Origin: Clostridium pascui | Lineage (GTDB): Bacteria > Bacillota > Clostridia > Clostridiales > Clostridiaceae | DNA: 64,000 bases | Reading direction: 5' to 3' | Assembly (NCBI RefSeq): GCF_016908015.1 | Contig: NZ_JAFBDB010000002.1 | Location: 372,001-436,000 of the forward strand | Shown here: positions 1-8,109 of the stretch, one piece after another | Position numbering within the stretch: position 1 is the first letter of the stretch | How the letters are laid out: the number at the start of each line of letters is the position of its first letter | Notes under the pieces: generated by a model | The model's database searches: none | Told to the model about the DNA's origin: nothing | The model's input: only the letters and a program-made list of their open reading frames with translations | Position numbers and translations under genes: made by a program

Positions 1-2
1 GA

Positions 3-611
3 GCAGATATATCATCCATAGAGAACGCTAATAAGGGTAATACCTCAAAAATTACAATCAATGTATCAACCATTATGAATACTATGAATAAGTTTAAAGT
101 GGAGTATAAGGATTATCCAAGTACTATGATTTTTACAATGTATGGAACAAGAAATATGAGTGCAGAAAAAGAATTTGAAGAACTAAAAAAGAACCCTTTC
201 ATAAAAGATGTTTATAAAATAATAACCTTAGATGATTCTACCGTAAGATTTGCAGTAGTCTTTAATTCCCCAGTGCAGTATGAAATAAAGGAGTATAAAG
301 ATCCTGCTAAAATTGAAATAAGCTTAAAAAAGCTTAAGTATGATAAATCAAAATCTATATATTCTGTTAGAACTGCATCTTATGAAATGGGAGAAGGCAT
401 TGGGATGGTTGATGAAATGTTTTTGTACGTTGAAGACAGAAGGATACTAAAAGATGAAAGTGAAAAGTTTGCTGTAGAGCTTAAATACTATGACTCTAAA
501 GAAGAAGCTGAAAAAGCTCTTAACGATTTTAAAAATGAATTTGGAGATATAGTTAAGTTATTCATTGAAGAAAGAAAAGAAGGGAAAGCTCTAAAAACTA
601 TTCAACAGTAG
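3..611 (+). CDS. Hypothetical protein, C-terminal part (cut by left window edge)
   Basis: The reading frame is open from the first bases of the window, so the true start lies outside and the ATG at 75 is probably internal. About 200 residues are visible. They are rich in Lys and Glu, with no membrane segment. The middle (YKDPAKIEISLKK) resembles an AMIN-like beta segment. The end (FAVELKYYDSKEEAEKAL) has the look of a SPOR-type repeat, which would fit a cell-wall or sporulation protein. Both readings are weak inferences from pattern only. The TAG stop lies 5 bp before repeat element A, and no separate terminator is present, so the element's hairpin may end this transcript. Confidence 0.6.
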   Translation, partial: ADISSIENANKGNTSKITINVSTIMNTMNKFKVEYKDYPSTMIFTMYGTRNMSAEKEFEELKKNPFIKDVYKIITLDDSTVRFAVVFNSPVQYEIKEYKDPAKIEISLKKLKYDKSKSIYSVRTASYEMGEGIGMVDEMFLYVEDRRILKDESEKFAVELKYYDSKEEAEKALNDFKNEFGDIVKLFIEERKEGKALKTIQQ

Positions 612-616
612 ATGAT

Positions 617-1467
617 ATATTACCACGTTTTTAATGCTCTGGGTCATATAGAATTTTCATCTAGGAAAGTCATTGAGTTATGGTAACATCTCAGCAAACT
701 GAGATGTGCTGATTTATAACGAAATCATAGATTTCTATAAATCATGCAATAACGGCTAATATTTATAAATTCAAAATACCTAAGCCGCCTAAACTCACTG
801 TCGCTCAGACAGTAGACGGCTGTTAACGGTATTTTGAATTTATAAACAAAGCCGTTCTAAGGCTTATTCAATGCCTTCTACGATGAAAATTCTATGCTCC
901 CAGAGCATTAAAAAGTTCTTTATGTGAACTACTAAATGAAGAAAGTCAGCTAACTGAATTTCTAAAATATTTTAGAACCTAGCACAGAAAGATCTTTTAG
1001 GGCGGTAGCCCTGGAGGTTACAAGAACTTATACGAGATAAATAGAAAACTTAATTTATAAGTTAAATATAAGGCAATCTTATGAAAGATTCTTAATAAAA
1101 AATAGAATAATTAATATTTTACGACCTATCGGTCTGCGGGCCTACCAGCCCTTTGCCAAGTGTTAATTTATTAAAAAGGAACTTTCGCCAAAGCGAAATT
1201 CCTTCCTTTAGTAAGGTAAGCGTGAAGACATTTTTAATGGTGGATTTAGTATGAGATTTGCATTGTAGAAGGCTTTGAACAAGCAATTAGAAGCTCTTTA
1301 TCTATGAATTTAAAGCACCGTAAAGAACTTTTTACTGTCTGAGCGACAGCGAGTTTAAAAAGTTTAGGTGATTTAAATTCATAAATAGTAGAGCTTCTTT
1401 ACGCAGTGAACGCCTTCTTAAATGCAAATCCCATACGGAAGATTCAACATTAAAAATGTCGTAATAT
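617..1467 (-). repeat. Twin-hairpin repeat element, copy A (inverted relative to B and C)
   Basis: Non-coding element of about 850 bp that fills the gap between the first gene and the zinc cluster. Its ends read ATATTAC-(C/G)ACG/ACATTTTTAATG on both sides. A large hairpin (617-915) contains an inner stem AGCCGCC with loop core CTGTCGCTCAGACAG. The centre (about 916-1224) carries small GC-rich hairpins (GGGCGGTAGCCC, GACCTATCGGTC, GGGCCTACCAGCCC) and a CGCCAAAGCG stem. A second large hairpin (1225-1467) has inner stem AACTTTTT. The order is reversed compared with copies B (10288) and C (55955). A 68-bp-family repeat replaces part of one arm at 687-750. No open frame is conserved among the copies. 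Confidence 0.85.
687..750 (-). repeat. 68-bp family palindromic repeat nested in element A
   Basis: On the minus strand this matches the unit of the 13.7-kb tandem array: GCATGATTTATA, then AAATCTATGATTT, TATAAATCAGCAC and a CATCTCA hairpin. The small hairpin stem here is CATCTCAG/CTGAGATG instead of CATCTCAA/TTGAGATG, a matched change on both arms. It sits in the arm of element A where copies B and C have GCGTTCATTTCGC, so it looks inserted into or substituted for that stretch. Confidence 0.75.
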
Positions 1468-1546
1468 TCTTTTTGTATCATATAAGATTTTTTTCAAGCA
1501 TAACTATAATATTGTGGAAAGCGCAAGAATTATAAGGAGTTGAATT

Positions 1547-2188
1547 ATGGAAATTAAGAGTGATATTGAAATAGTGGCGGGAGTTTTGGGCTCAGGAAAA
1601 ACCTCACTTATAAATGCACTACTTAATATAAATTTAATACCTAAAGAAAAAGTTCTTATTTTACAAGAGGAAATAGGAGGAAGAGAAATTGAGAAAAGAT
1701 TTAAACAAAATAGTAATATAATAATTAGGAGTATTTGCACTGAACAGCCACTTACAAAAGAATATTTTAAGTACTTAGCAAATTTACATCATCCTAATAG
1801 AATCATAATTGAAATGGATGAAACAAAAAATCTAGAAGAAATACTTGGAATGCTAAATGAATCAGAAGTGAAAAAAATTAGTAAAGTATCTACTATATAT
1901 TATGTGGCAGAGGCTCAAAACTTTGAAAATTATTTAAAAAACAATAATTCATTTTTAGTACCTCTATTAACTCACAGCAATTTAATACTTTTAACAAAAT
2001 GTATATTTTTAAGAAAAGGCCAATGGGAAAGTATAAAGCTTGCTATAGAAGATATAAATCCAAAAGCTTTTATGCTAAGAGCAGACAGTATGGGAAGTAT
2101 TGAAAGAGTACTTAAAGAATCTCATTTAATAGATAGAGGCATACTTAAGAAGTTAAGATTTAGGCTTAATAAAATTCTATGTATTTAA
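1547..2188 (+). CDS. CobW/COG0523-type P-loop protein, truncated
   Basis: The N-terminus has the Walker A motif GVLGSGKTS (about residues 12-20) and the following EEIGG segment of the CobW/YciC metallochaperone GTPases. At 213 residues it is shorter than the usual 300-400 and lacks the C-terminal CobW domain. The CxCC metal motif is reduced to a single Cys (SICTEQ). The NKxD guanine-binding motif appears as TKCI, so GTP specificity is doubtful. AAGGAG precedes the ATG by 8 bases. A TATAAT at 1505-1510 may be the -10 box. Neighbours (permease remnant, YcgQ-like protein, ZnuA-like lipoprotein) suggest a role in zinc supply; this is inference. Confidence 0.75.
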   Translation: MEIKSDIEIVAGVLGSGKTSLINALLNINLIPKEKVLILQEEIGGREIEKRFKQNSNIIIRSICTEQPLTKEYFKYLANLHHPNRIIIEMDETKNLEEILGMLNESEVKKISKVSTIYYVAEAQNFENYLKNNNSFLVPLLTHSNLILLTKCIFLRKGQWESIKLAIEDINPKAFMLRADSMGSIERVLKESHLIDRGILKKLRFRLNKILCI

Positions 2189-2293
2189 TGAAGGCTTTAA
2201 ATACTGTTAGTTGCGGGGGAGGGATTAAGCATAGAGAGATATTCATATTTAACTTTTAAAAACCTCATAAAGCTTATAGGAACAATATTAATT

Positions 2294-2617
2294 ATGTGGG
2301 CTTTATGGATAATTTTTGTACTAAATGGAGAAGAACTTTTAGGACATGGATTTAAAGAATTTTCTATTATATTTATAAGCATATTACTTACAGCACTTCC
2401 ATTTATATTATTAATATCATTTATAACTTCATTTATCCAAGCTTTTTTTAGCCAAAGTGTAATCTCAAAGAGAACTTTTAAAAGTAGGAAAGTTTTGAAG
2501 TATAATAACCAATCATTAGATATTTCTAAATTGCTGCAGGAAACTACTTATAAATTCATGCTTATAGGAAAATATTTTATATTTGGTGCTTTAGTATATT
2601 CTTATTTGTATTTTTAG
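2294..2617 (+). CDS. UPF0718 (YcgR-like) permease remnant, internally deleted
   Basis: The segment FISILLTALPFILLISFITSF matches the first membrane helices of UPF0718 permeases, the usual partners of TIGR03943/YcgQ proteins. A final hydrophobic helix (KFMLIGKYFIFGALVYSYLYF) resembles a later helix of the same family. Full proteins have about 300 residues; here only 107 remain, so the middle seems lost. The frame is open upstream to before 2231 without a convincing ATG; a GGGGGAGGG tract at 2215-2223 could serve an unusual upstream start. It is probably non-functional as a transporter, or a reduced two-helix protein. Confidence 0.5.
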   Translation: MWALWIIFVLNGEELLGHGFKEFSIIFISILLTALPFILLISFITSFIQAFFSQSVISKRTFKSRKVLKYNNQSLDISKLLQETTYKFMLIGKYFIFGALVYSYLYF

Positions 2618-2659
2618 TAGTTTTAGATTCAACTATTAATGATATTTTAAGGTGATATT

Positions 2660-3400
2660 ATGAAGAGATTTAATATGGAACATTTATTAAACTTTATAGT
2701 TTTATTTAGTTTGGTCACAGCACTATTTTATTTGATTAAAACAGGAAACATAAATAACTTGTTACATCCTCACATGCAAAAGTTAACTTTAATATCCTTA
2801 GGTGGGTTAATAATTCTTACTATAAATGAGTTTTTTAATATATTTTCAATGATTGAGAAAAAAAAGTTAAACATTATAGGATATGAAATATTTTTTGTAA
2901 CCATAATTATAGGAATGTTTGCTTCAGTAGGTGGAATGCATGTGCATGAAAATACTAATAAAAATATAATTTTAAATTTTACTGAAAAAAGTAGCAATAT
3001 TAAAGGTGATACACATGAAAGTGCAAATGTTGAAGCTATAGCAGGCGGAAGTATAATAATTGATGAAAAAAATTATTTATATATGATAGGGAAAATAAAC
3101 GAAGATAGGGATGTATATAAAGGAAAAAGTATAGTTTTAGAAGGCTTTATATTTAAAAATGATAGTTTTAAAAATGATAAATTTATAACTGCACGATTTG
3201 TTATGAAATCTAGTGCTATAGATGCTCAAATAGTAGGGATACTTTGTAAGGATAAGGACTCTTCTAATTTTAAAATAAACGATTGGGTAAGAGTTGAGGG
3301 AATAATCGATTATGAAAAGGTTTCTGAAAAAGACTTAACTGTATTAAAGGTTAAACGGATTCAGAAGGTTGAAAAACCAGAAAATAGCTGTATCTATTAA
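2660..3400 (+). CDS. TIGR03943/DUF1980 family protein (YcgQ-like)
   Basis: Two to three hydrophobic segments lie in the first 95 residues (HLLNFIVLFSLVTALFYLI, LTLISLGGLIILTI, IFFVTIIIGMFASVGGM). A soluble C-terminal domain follows, with GFIFKND, ARFVMKSSAIDAQIVGIL and the closing DWVRVEG segment typical of TIGR03943. The usual double-Cys in that motif (MTCCAADA) is replaced by SSAIDA. In Bacillus the homologue YcgQ is paired with permease YcgR and a CobW GTPase, the same trio as here. AAGGTG precedes the ATG. A strong terminator follows at 3473. Confidence 0.8.
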   Translation: MKRFNMEHLLNFIVLFSLVTALFYLIKTGNINNLLHPHMQKLTLISLGGLIILTINEFFNIFSMIEKKKLNIIGYEIFFVTIIIGMFASVGGMHVHENTNKNIILNFTEKSSNIKGDTHESANVEAIAGGSIIIDEKNYLYMIGKINEDRDVYKGKSIVLEGFIFKNDSFKNDKFITARFVMKSSAIDAQIVGILCKDKDSSNFKINDWVRVEGIIDYEKVSEKDLTVLKVKRIQKVEKPENSCIY

Positions 3401-3472
3401 CTTTTATACTGATTTGTTTAATAAATTGTAAACCCTGTTGACTTTATAGGTGGCTGAAACTATTATTAATAT

Positions 3473-3530
3473 AGTCTTTGGTTTAAAAAATTATTTATGA
3501 GTGATTTTTTAAACCAAAGACTTATTTTTA
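3473..3530 (+). terminator. Rho-independent terminator, 19-bp perfect stem
   Basis: Arms 3473-3491 and 3504-3522 (AGTCTTTGGTTTAAAAAAT and its complement) flank a 12-base loop and are followed by TATTTTTA. It ends the CobW/permease/YcgQ-like unit and separates it from the ZnuA-like gene. The A-rich left arm also allows use on the opposite strand. Confidence 0.8.
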
Positions 3531-3548
3531 AGCTACGAGGTGAAAAGT

Positions 3549-4481
3549 TTGTTAAAGAAAATCATGCGATCTATAGCAATTCTTGCAATCATGGTAATTT
3601 TTCCCGGATGTGCTAATGATTCAACAGTAAATGGTGATAATAAAGATCTACCAAAAGGCTCTGATAGTAAAGTTCCTGTTGTGGTAACTTTTAATCCAAT
3701 GAAGGAATTTGTAAAGGCAATTGGAAAGGATAAAGTACACATAACCACTATGATACCTACTGGAATGGTTCCACATAATTTTAAGCCGCGAAAAGAAGAG
3801 TTAAGTCATTTAAAGGCAGCAAAGCTATTTGTGTATAATGGTATGGAAATTGGTGAATGGGTAGATGAAACACTTGAAAATATTAATAATAAGGATTTAA
3901 TTGTTGTAGAAGCATCAAAGGGAGTAGAGTTTTTACAAAATCCCGAAACAAAAGCAGGGAAGTATTATGGAAACTATGATCCCTATACTTGGTTAAGTTT
4001 AAAAAATGCTCAAATAGCATCAAAAGATATAAAAGAGGCGCTGGTTAAAATAGATCCTAAAAATAAAGATTACTATGAGAAAAACTATGATGATTTTTCT
4101 GCAGATTTAGATAACTTATATACAGAATATAAGCGTAGATTCTCTCAGGTTAGCAAAAAAGTAGTATTAACGGGGCATCCAGCATTCGCATATCTATGCA
4201 GAGAATTTGGACTTGAACAGGTAAGTATAGAAAATTATATTTCAAAATCTGTACCATTGAAAGAAGAAATAAATAAATTGTCTAAATACTTTAAAGATAA
4301 CTCTATAAAGGTGGTTCTTGTAGAAAATGGGGAAAATATTGATATTTTAAATGCTCTAGAAAGAGATGTAGGAATTGAAGTTAAAACAACATATTGTATG
4401 GAAAAAGGACAATCGGATAAAAGTTATATAGATAGCATGAGAATTAATTTAGATAACATATATGCGAGTTTAGCGAAGTAG
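3549..4481 (+). CDS. ZnuA/TroA-family metal-binding lipoprotein
   Basis: Solute-binding component of a Zn2+/Mn2+ ABC importer, anchored outside the membrane. The signal peptide ends in a lipobox (FPGC). Family motifs are MVPHNFKP (first His ligand) and LTGHPAFAYLCREFGL (third His ligand). The usual DPHxWLS motif reads DPYTWLS, so the second His ligand is a Tyr. The His-rich loop is absent. A TTG start at 3549, 7 bases after GAGGTG, fits better than the GTG at 3540 that overlaps the ribosome site. No ABC ATPase or permease is adjacent, so partners must be elsewhere. A role in zinc supply fits the preceding cluster. Confidence 0.85.
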   Translation: MLKKIMRSIAILAIMVIFPGCANDSTVNGDNKDLPKGSDSKVPVVVTFNPMKEFVKAIGKDKVHITTMIPTGMVPHNFKPRKEELSHLKAAKLFVYNGMEIGEWVDETLENINNKDLIVVEASKGVEFLQNPETKAGKYYGNYDPYTWLSLKNAQIASKDIKEALVKIDPKNKDYYEKNYDDFSADLDNLYTEYKRRFSQVSKKVVLTGHPAFAYLCREFGLEQVSIENYISKSVPLKEEINKLSKYFKDNSIKVVLVENGENIDILNALERDVGIEVKTTYCMEKGQSDKSYIDSMRINLDNIYASLAK

Positions 4482-4503
4482 GAAACTACTTCGCTTTTAT
4501 GTT
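4472..4503 (+). terminator. Terminator overlapping the stop codon of the ZnuA-like gene
   Basis: AGCGAAGTAG at 4472-4481 pairs with CTACTTCGCT at 4486-4495 across a 4-base loop and is followed by TTTAT. The TAG stop codon is inside the left arm. Confidence 0.75.
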
Positions 4504-4543
4504 ATAATTAAGTTAATGTATTACAATAATGGGGGACTTAGGA

Positions 4544-5053
4544 ATGCAGCTTATATATATGATATTTATAATTTTTTTTATGTTTTTTATTATAATGATA
4601 GGAAGGGAAACTTATTTTATAATAAGATATTTTAGATATGATGGAATTAAAGTAAGAGGTAAGTTTTGGAACAATGCTTTCTGGTGTGTATTTAATATAG
4701 GAATATATAGTTTGCCTATTTTTATGGGATTAAAGTCAATGGAATATGAGTATAAAGTTATTATTTATATGAATTTAATAATGATTTTATTCAATATAGT
4801 AAGTATATTTTCTAAAGGAACTAATATTTTGATAAATGAGGAGGGAATAGTTTATCAAGGAAAGATATATCCTTTTTCAAAAATGGAGTATTGTCATATA
4901 GATAAAACGAATAAATTACAGTTTAAAGGTAAAAATTATAAAGATATAATAAAAACTACTTCAACCATAGAGTTTGATATAAGCGAAGAGGATAAGTATG
5001 AAATAAATTCCTTAATTAGAGGAGGAGTGAAAAACACAAATGAGTCTATGTAA
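4544..5053 (+). CDS. Small membrane protein of unknown function
   Basis: Three hydrophobic segments: residues 1-25 (very Ile/Phe/Met-rich), a second around GVFNIGIYSLPIFMG, and a third around YMNLIMILFNIVSIF. A cytoplasmic tail of about 70 residues follows (INEEGIVYQGKIYPFSKMEYC), which resembles the PH-like domain found after membrane helices in DUF5673-type proteins. That likeness is tentative. I place the start at the ATG at 4544, 7 bases after GGGGGA, rather than the ATG at 4529, which overlaps that site. The end overlaps the next gene by 14 bases, suggesting coupled translation. Confidence 0.7.
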   Translation: MQLIYMIFIIFFMFFIIMIGRETYFIIRYFRYDGIKVRGKFWNNAFWCVFNIGIYSLPIFMGLKSMEYEYKVIIYMNLIMILFNIVSIFSKGTNILINEEGIVYQGKIYPFSKMEYCHIDKTNKLQFKGKNYKDIIKTTSTIEFDISEEDKYEINSLIRGGVKNTNESM

Positions 5054-5351
5054 TAAACTTGTGAGAGATAAAATACCTGAGATACTGGAAAAAGAGGGCA
5101 AAAGGTATGTAATACAATATGCAGAAAAAGAAAAGATGTTAGATTTATTAAAAGATAAGCTTAAGGAAGAAGCAAGAGAATTTTTGCAAGATAACAGTTT
5201 AGAAGAACTTGCAGATATAGTTGAAGTAGTTTTTTCTTTAGCTAATGAACTTGGCTACTCAGAGGAAGAAGTTTTAGTTAAAAGAACTGAAAAAAGAGAA
5301 GAAAAGGGCGGCTTTGAGGAAGGTATAGTACTTGAAAGAGTATGTGAATAA
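5040..5351 (+). CDS. Short all-alpha NTP pyrophosphohydrolase (MazG-like)
   Basis: Opens with NKLVRDKIPEIL, the hallmark of the short phosphoribosyl-ATP-pyrophosphohydrolase-like branch of the MazG superfamily. The Mg-binding helix pattern is visible as KLKEEAREF and EELADIVEVV, supplying the acidic residues that hold the metals. It ends in KGGFEEGIVLE, also typical. At 103 residues it has the normal length. It likely removes non-canonical or surplus nucleoside triphosphates; the substrate cannot be read from sequence. GGAGGAG lies about 10 bases before ATG, and the gene overlaps the membrane-protein gene upstream. Confidence 0.85.
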   Translation: MSLCNKLVRDKIPEILEKEGKRYVIQYAEKEKMLDLLKDKLKEEAREFLQDNSLEELADIVEVVFSLANELGYSEEEVLVKRTEKREEKGGFEEGIVLERVCE

Positions 5352-5440
5352 AAAATTTTCATGAATGTTTATATTTTGTAGCTTAAAAAAGTTTTTGTTA
5401 AAATAATATTTATAAGACAGCAAATAAGAATATTAGATAA

Positions 5441-5467
5441 AAATCGGAGATAATCCGATTTTTTTAT
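5441..5467 (+). terminator. Rho-independent terminator
   Basis: AAATCGG / CCGATTT stem with a 9-base loop (GAGATAATC region) and a run of seven T residues. It ends the membrane-protein/MazG-like unit. The rest of the gap 5352-5617 shows nothing I can name. Confidence 0.85.
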
Positions 5468-5617
5468 TGCTCGTTTTCTCAATATTAGAATTGTATACTT
5501 ACCAACTATATTTTATTTAATTAAATAGGCATTTAAAGCTGTTTGTTTACATATAATTGTATAAAAACAGCAAGTGGAAACTATTAACTATTAAATAAAA
5601 TGCGGGGGGATTAAACT

Positions 5618-6199
5618 ATGCATATAAAGGATTTAATTGAGAAGTACGGAAGTGATTTAAGCCATCTTACTTTAGAAGACTTTAAAGATGTGGATTTTAC
5701 TAAAACTTATAGGGATATATTAGAAAATCATAAATACACAGTAACTCACCTTCCTAATCTACCAGAGCTTTTTCAAGTTATAAAAGATAAGAGCTTATAT
5801 TTAGGTTATATTCCAGATGGAGATTATTCTAACTTTAATTTTCAGGATGTAAATTTAAATGGATGCACTTTTAACGAAAAGTCAATTTTACCTAGTGATT
5901 ATGACTTATTTCAAAATATAAGATATAAAAGTTTAGAAGAAGTAACCTTACCAAAAGGAGATTATTCCAATTATGATTTTACAGATGTAAGTGTTTTTGG
6001 GACAACATTTACTTCAAGCTCTATAATTCCTAGGGACTTTTTTAGTAAGGTGTATAAAAAAAGCGTAAAATATGCATTATTACCTTTAGCGGATTATACT
6101 GACTACGATTTCCAAGGAGCAGACTTAAATATGGCATTTTTTAGACAAGGTTCTGTGCTTCCAGAAGAACTTAAAAAATCAGCAGTGAATCTTTCATAG
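5618..6199 (+). CDS. Three-repeat, pentapeptide-like protein
   Basis: 193 residues with no signal peptide or membrane helix. Three tandem units of about 45 residues start near residues 58, 104 and 148. Each has KS(L/V), then (I/L)P-x-x-DY(S/T)(N/D)(F/Y)(N/D)F, an (A/V)DLN-like turn, and S(I/V)(L/I)P. The GADLNMAFF and DVNLNGCTF stretches look like pentapeptide repeats (A[D/N]LxX), which form a right-handed helix. Function unknown; a binding scaffold is the most one can infer. A GGGGGGG tract lies before the ATG. It is a single-gene unit ended by the hairpin at 6205. Confidence 0.7.
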   Translation: MHIKDLIEKYGSDLSHLTLEDFKDVDFTKTYRDILENHKYTVTHLPNLPELFQVIKDKSLYLGYIPDGDYSNFNFQDVNLNGCTFNEKSILPSDYDLFQNIRYKSLEEVTLPKGDYSNYDFTDVSVFGTTFTSSSIIPRDFFSKVYKKSVKYALLPLADYTDYDFQGADLNMAFFRQGSVLPEELKKSAVNLS

Positions 6200-6204
6200 C
6201 TATT

Positions 6205-6234
6205 AAGCCTAGTTGTTTTAAACTAGGCTTTTAT
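6205..6234. terminator. Bidirectional terminator between convergent genes
   Basis: AAGCCTAGTT and AACTAGGCTT form a 10-bp stem with loop GTTTTA, flanked by T-rich sequence to the right and A-rich sequence to the left. It lies between the pentapeptide-like gene and the convergent iron ABC operon. Confidence 0.8.
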
Positions 6235-6244
6235 AATTTACTAT

Positions 6245-7036
6245 TTATATTACCTCATCGAGATACTGATATGTTATGCACATAGGAGTTTTAAACAAAG
6301 GGCACTCAATTATTTTTGAATTTATTCCAAATACATCTTTAATAAGTTTTTCGCTAATAACTTTTTTAGGGTCTCCTTCAGCATAAACCTTACCATCTTT
6401 TATTGCAATTATATGGTCTGCATATCTGCAAGCTAAGTTAATATCATGTAAAACTATAACAATAGTTCTCTGTTCTTTTTTATTTAGCTCCTTTAGCAAG
6501 TCAAGTACTTCAATTTTATACTTTATATCTAAATGATTTGTAGGCTCATCTAGTAAGATAGTATCAGTTTGCTGTGCCAAAGTCATAGCAATCCACACTC
6601 TTTGTTTTTGACCACCAGAAAGATCTGAAATTCTTTTATGTTTAATATCACTTAAGCCAGTTTTCTCTAAAGCATAATCTACAATTTTCTCATCTTCCTT
6701 GCTCCATTGACTAAAAAAACTTTGATAAGGATATCTACCTTGCTTTACAAGATTGAATACAGTTAAATCAGATGGAGCTGAAGGAGTTTGAGTGAGTATA
6801 GCAAGCTTTTTAGCTATCTCATTTGAAGACTTTTCAAATATATTAATATCATCTAAGAGGACTTGTCCAGATTGAGGTTTTGCAAGTCTTGAGATAGTTC
6901 TTAGTAATGTAGATTTCCCACAGCCATTACTACCCACTAATATAGTTATTTTATTTTTAGGTATAGTTATATTTATATCTTTAAGTACTATATAATCATC
7001 ATAAGCTAAAGTTAAGTTTTTTGTTGATATACTCAT
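6245..7036 (-). CDS. Iron-siderophore/heme-type ABC transporter ATPase
   Basis: 263-residue ATPase of the FepC/FecE/FhuC group that powers import of ferric chelates. Walker A is GSNGCGKST (35-43), the signature LSGGQ (139-143) and Walker B ILLDEP (160-165), followed by TNHLD and the switch His (VLHDINLACRYADHII). The gene is last in a three-gene minus-strand operon, 5 bp after the second permease gene. AAGGAGG lies 5-6 bases from ATG. The substrate-binding protein is encoded divergently at 9326. Fur-like boxes lie in the shared promoter region. Confidence 0.93.
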   Translation of the reverse strand: MSISTKNLTLAYDDYIVLKDINITIPKNKITILVGSNGCGKSTLLRTISRLAKPQSGQVLLDDINIFEKSSNEIAKKLAILTQTPSAPSDLTVFNLVKQGRYPYQSFFSQWSKEDEKIVDYALEKTGLSDIKHKRISDLSGGQKQRVWIAMTLAQQTDTILLDEPTNHLDIKYKIEVLDLLKELNKKEQRTIVIVLHDINLACRYADHIIAIKDGKVYAEGDPKKVISEKLIKDVFGINSKIIECPLFKTPMCITYQYLDEVI

Positions 7037-7041
7037 TTTTA

Positions 7042-8109
7042 CTACCTCCTTTTAAGAGAATCTTGATTTTTAATTAAAAGATATATAAAAAATGGGGCAC
7101 CTATTCCAGCAGTAAATATTCCTACCGGTAAATCTAAAGGAGAAAATAAAGTTCTGGCTGCCACATCTGATAAAACAACAATTATTCCACCCACTAATGT
7201 GGATAGTGGAGCTATATTTTCAAAAGATGAATTAGTTAATTTTCTAGATATATGAGGAGCAATAAGTCCTACAAAACTAATTCCGCCGCCAACTGCTGAA
7301 GCACCACTGGCTAAAGCAGCACTTAAAATCATAAGTATAAATCTATTTTTTTCTACTAAGCTTCCTAATCCCATAGATATACTATCGTCTAAATTTTGCA
7401 TGTTTAGCTCTCTAATGTATATCATGGTTATTAAAAATAAAGCCAAAAACCAAAGGGATAACAGCTTAACATGGGTCCAATTAGTGCCATATACTGTTCC
7501 AGTAATCCATAGTTGAGCTTCTTTTATAAATATAACAGGCCCATTAATTATAAGTATTGACGTCAATGCTTTTGCTGCACCTGCTATAGCTATACCAATC
7601 AGTATAAGCCTGTAGGGAGTAACCCCTTTTTTAAAGGATAAAAGGTAAACTAAAATTACTACCAAGAAGGCACCAGCAAAGGCAAATATAGGCATATAAA
7701 ATATACTAGTTGTTAAGGCGTTATTCTTAGGGTCAGTAAATAGTGTTAAGAAAATAAGTGCACCTACAGATCCACCATCTGTTATTCCCATAATATTTGG
7801 AGCTGCAAGGGGATTCTTGACAACTCCCTGGAGTATTGCGCCAGATAACCCTAAAGAACCTCCAACTAAAAATGCAACTAAAGTTCTTGGCAGTCTTATA
7901 GTGTTAACAATTAAGGAATTTCCACCAGTAAGATTTCTATCAAATAAAATTTTAATTACTTCAATAAAGGATAAATTTTTCTGCCCTATGCTTAAACTAA
8001 ATATTATGGACAATAATGATAGAATTATAGTAATTAGTACTATAAGAGCGCTTCTTTTTTCATATATTAAAGAAAAATTTCCTTTTCTAAATATCAAAAA
8101 CTTTTTCAT
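7042..8109 (-). CDS. FecCD-family iron ABC transporter permease (second)
   Basis: 355 residues with about ten hydrophobic helices, normal for the BtuC/FecCD family. It contains RLPRTLVAFLVGGSLGLSGA near the N-terminus, IAPHISRKL (the loop that contacts the ATPase), and the closing LPVGIFTAGIGAPFFIYLL. Its ATG shares one base with the TGA of the upstream permease gene (TGATG), so the two are probably translationally coupled and form a heterodimeric channel. Confidence 0.93.
   Translation of the reverse strand: MKKFLIFRKGNFSLIYEKRSALIVLITIILSLLSIIFSLSIGQKNLSFIEVIKILFDRNLTGGNSLIVNTIRLPRTLVAFLVGGSLGLSGAILQGVVKNPLAAPNIMGITDGGSVGALIFLTLFTDPKNNALTTSIFYMPIFAFAGAFLVVILVYLLSFKKGVTPYRLILIGIAIAGAAKALTSILIINGPVIFIKEAQLWITGTVYGTNWTHVKLLSLWFLALFLITMIYIRELNMQNLDDSISMGLGSLVEKNRFILMILSAALASGASAVGGGISFVGLIAPHISRKLTNSSFENIAPLSTLVGGIIVVLSDVAARTLFSPLDLPVGIFTAGIGAPFFIYLLIKNQDSLKRR

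Noticed and set aside
1504-1740. 78-codon minus-strand frame opposite the CobW-like gene
   Set aside because: Hydrophobic shadow of the opposite strand, no ribosome site and overlaps a gene with a recognisable Walker motif.
3540-3548. GTG at 3540 as start of the ZnuA-like lipoprotein
   Set aside because: It overlaps the GAGGTG ribosome site; the TTG at 3549 has proper spacing.
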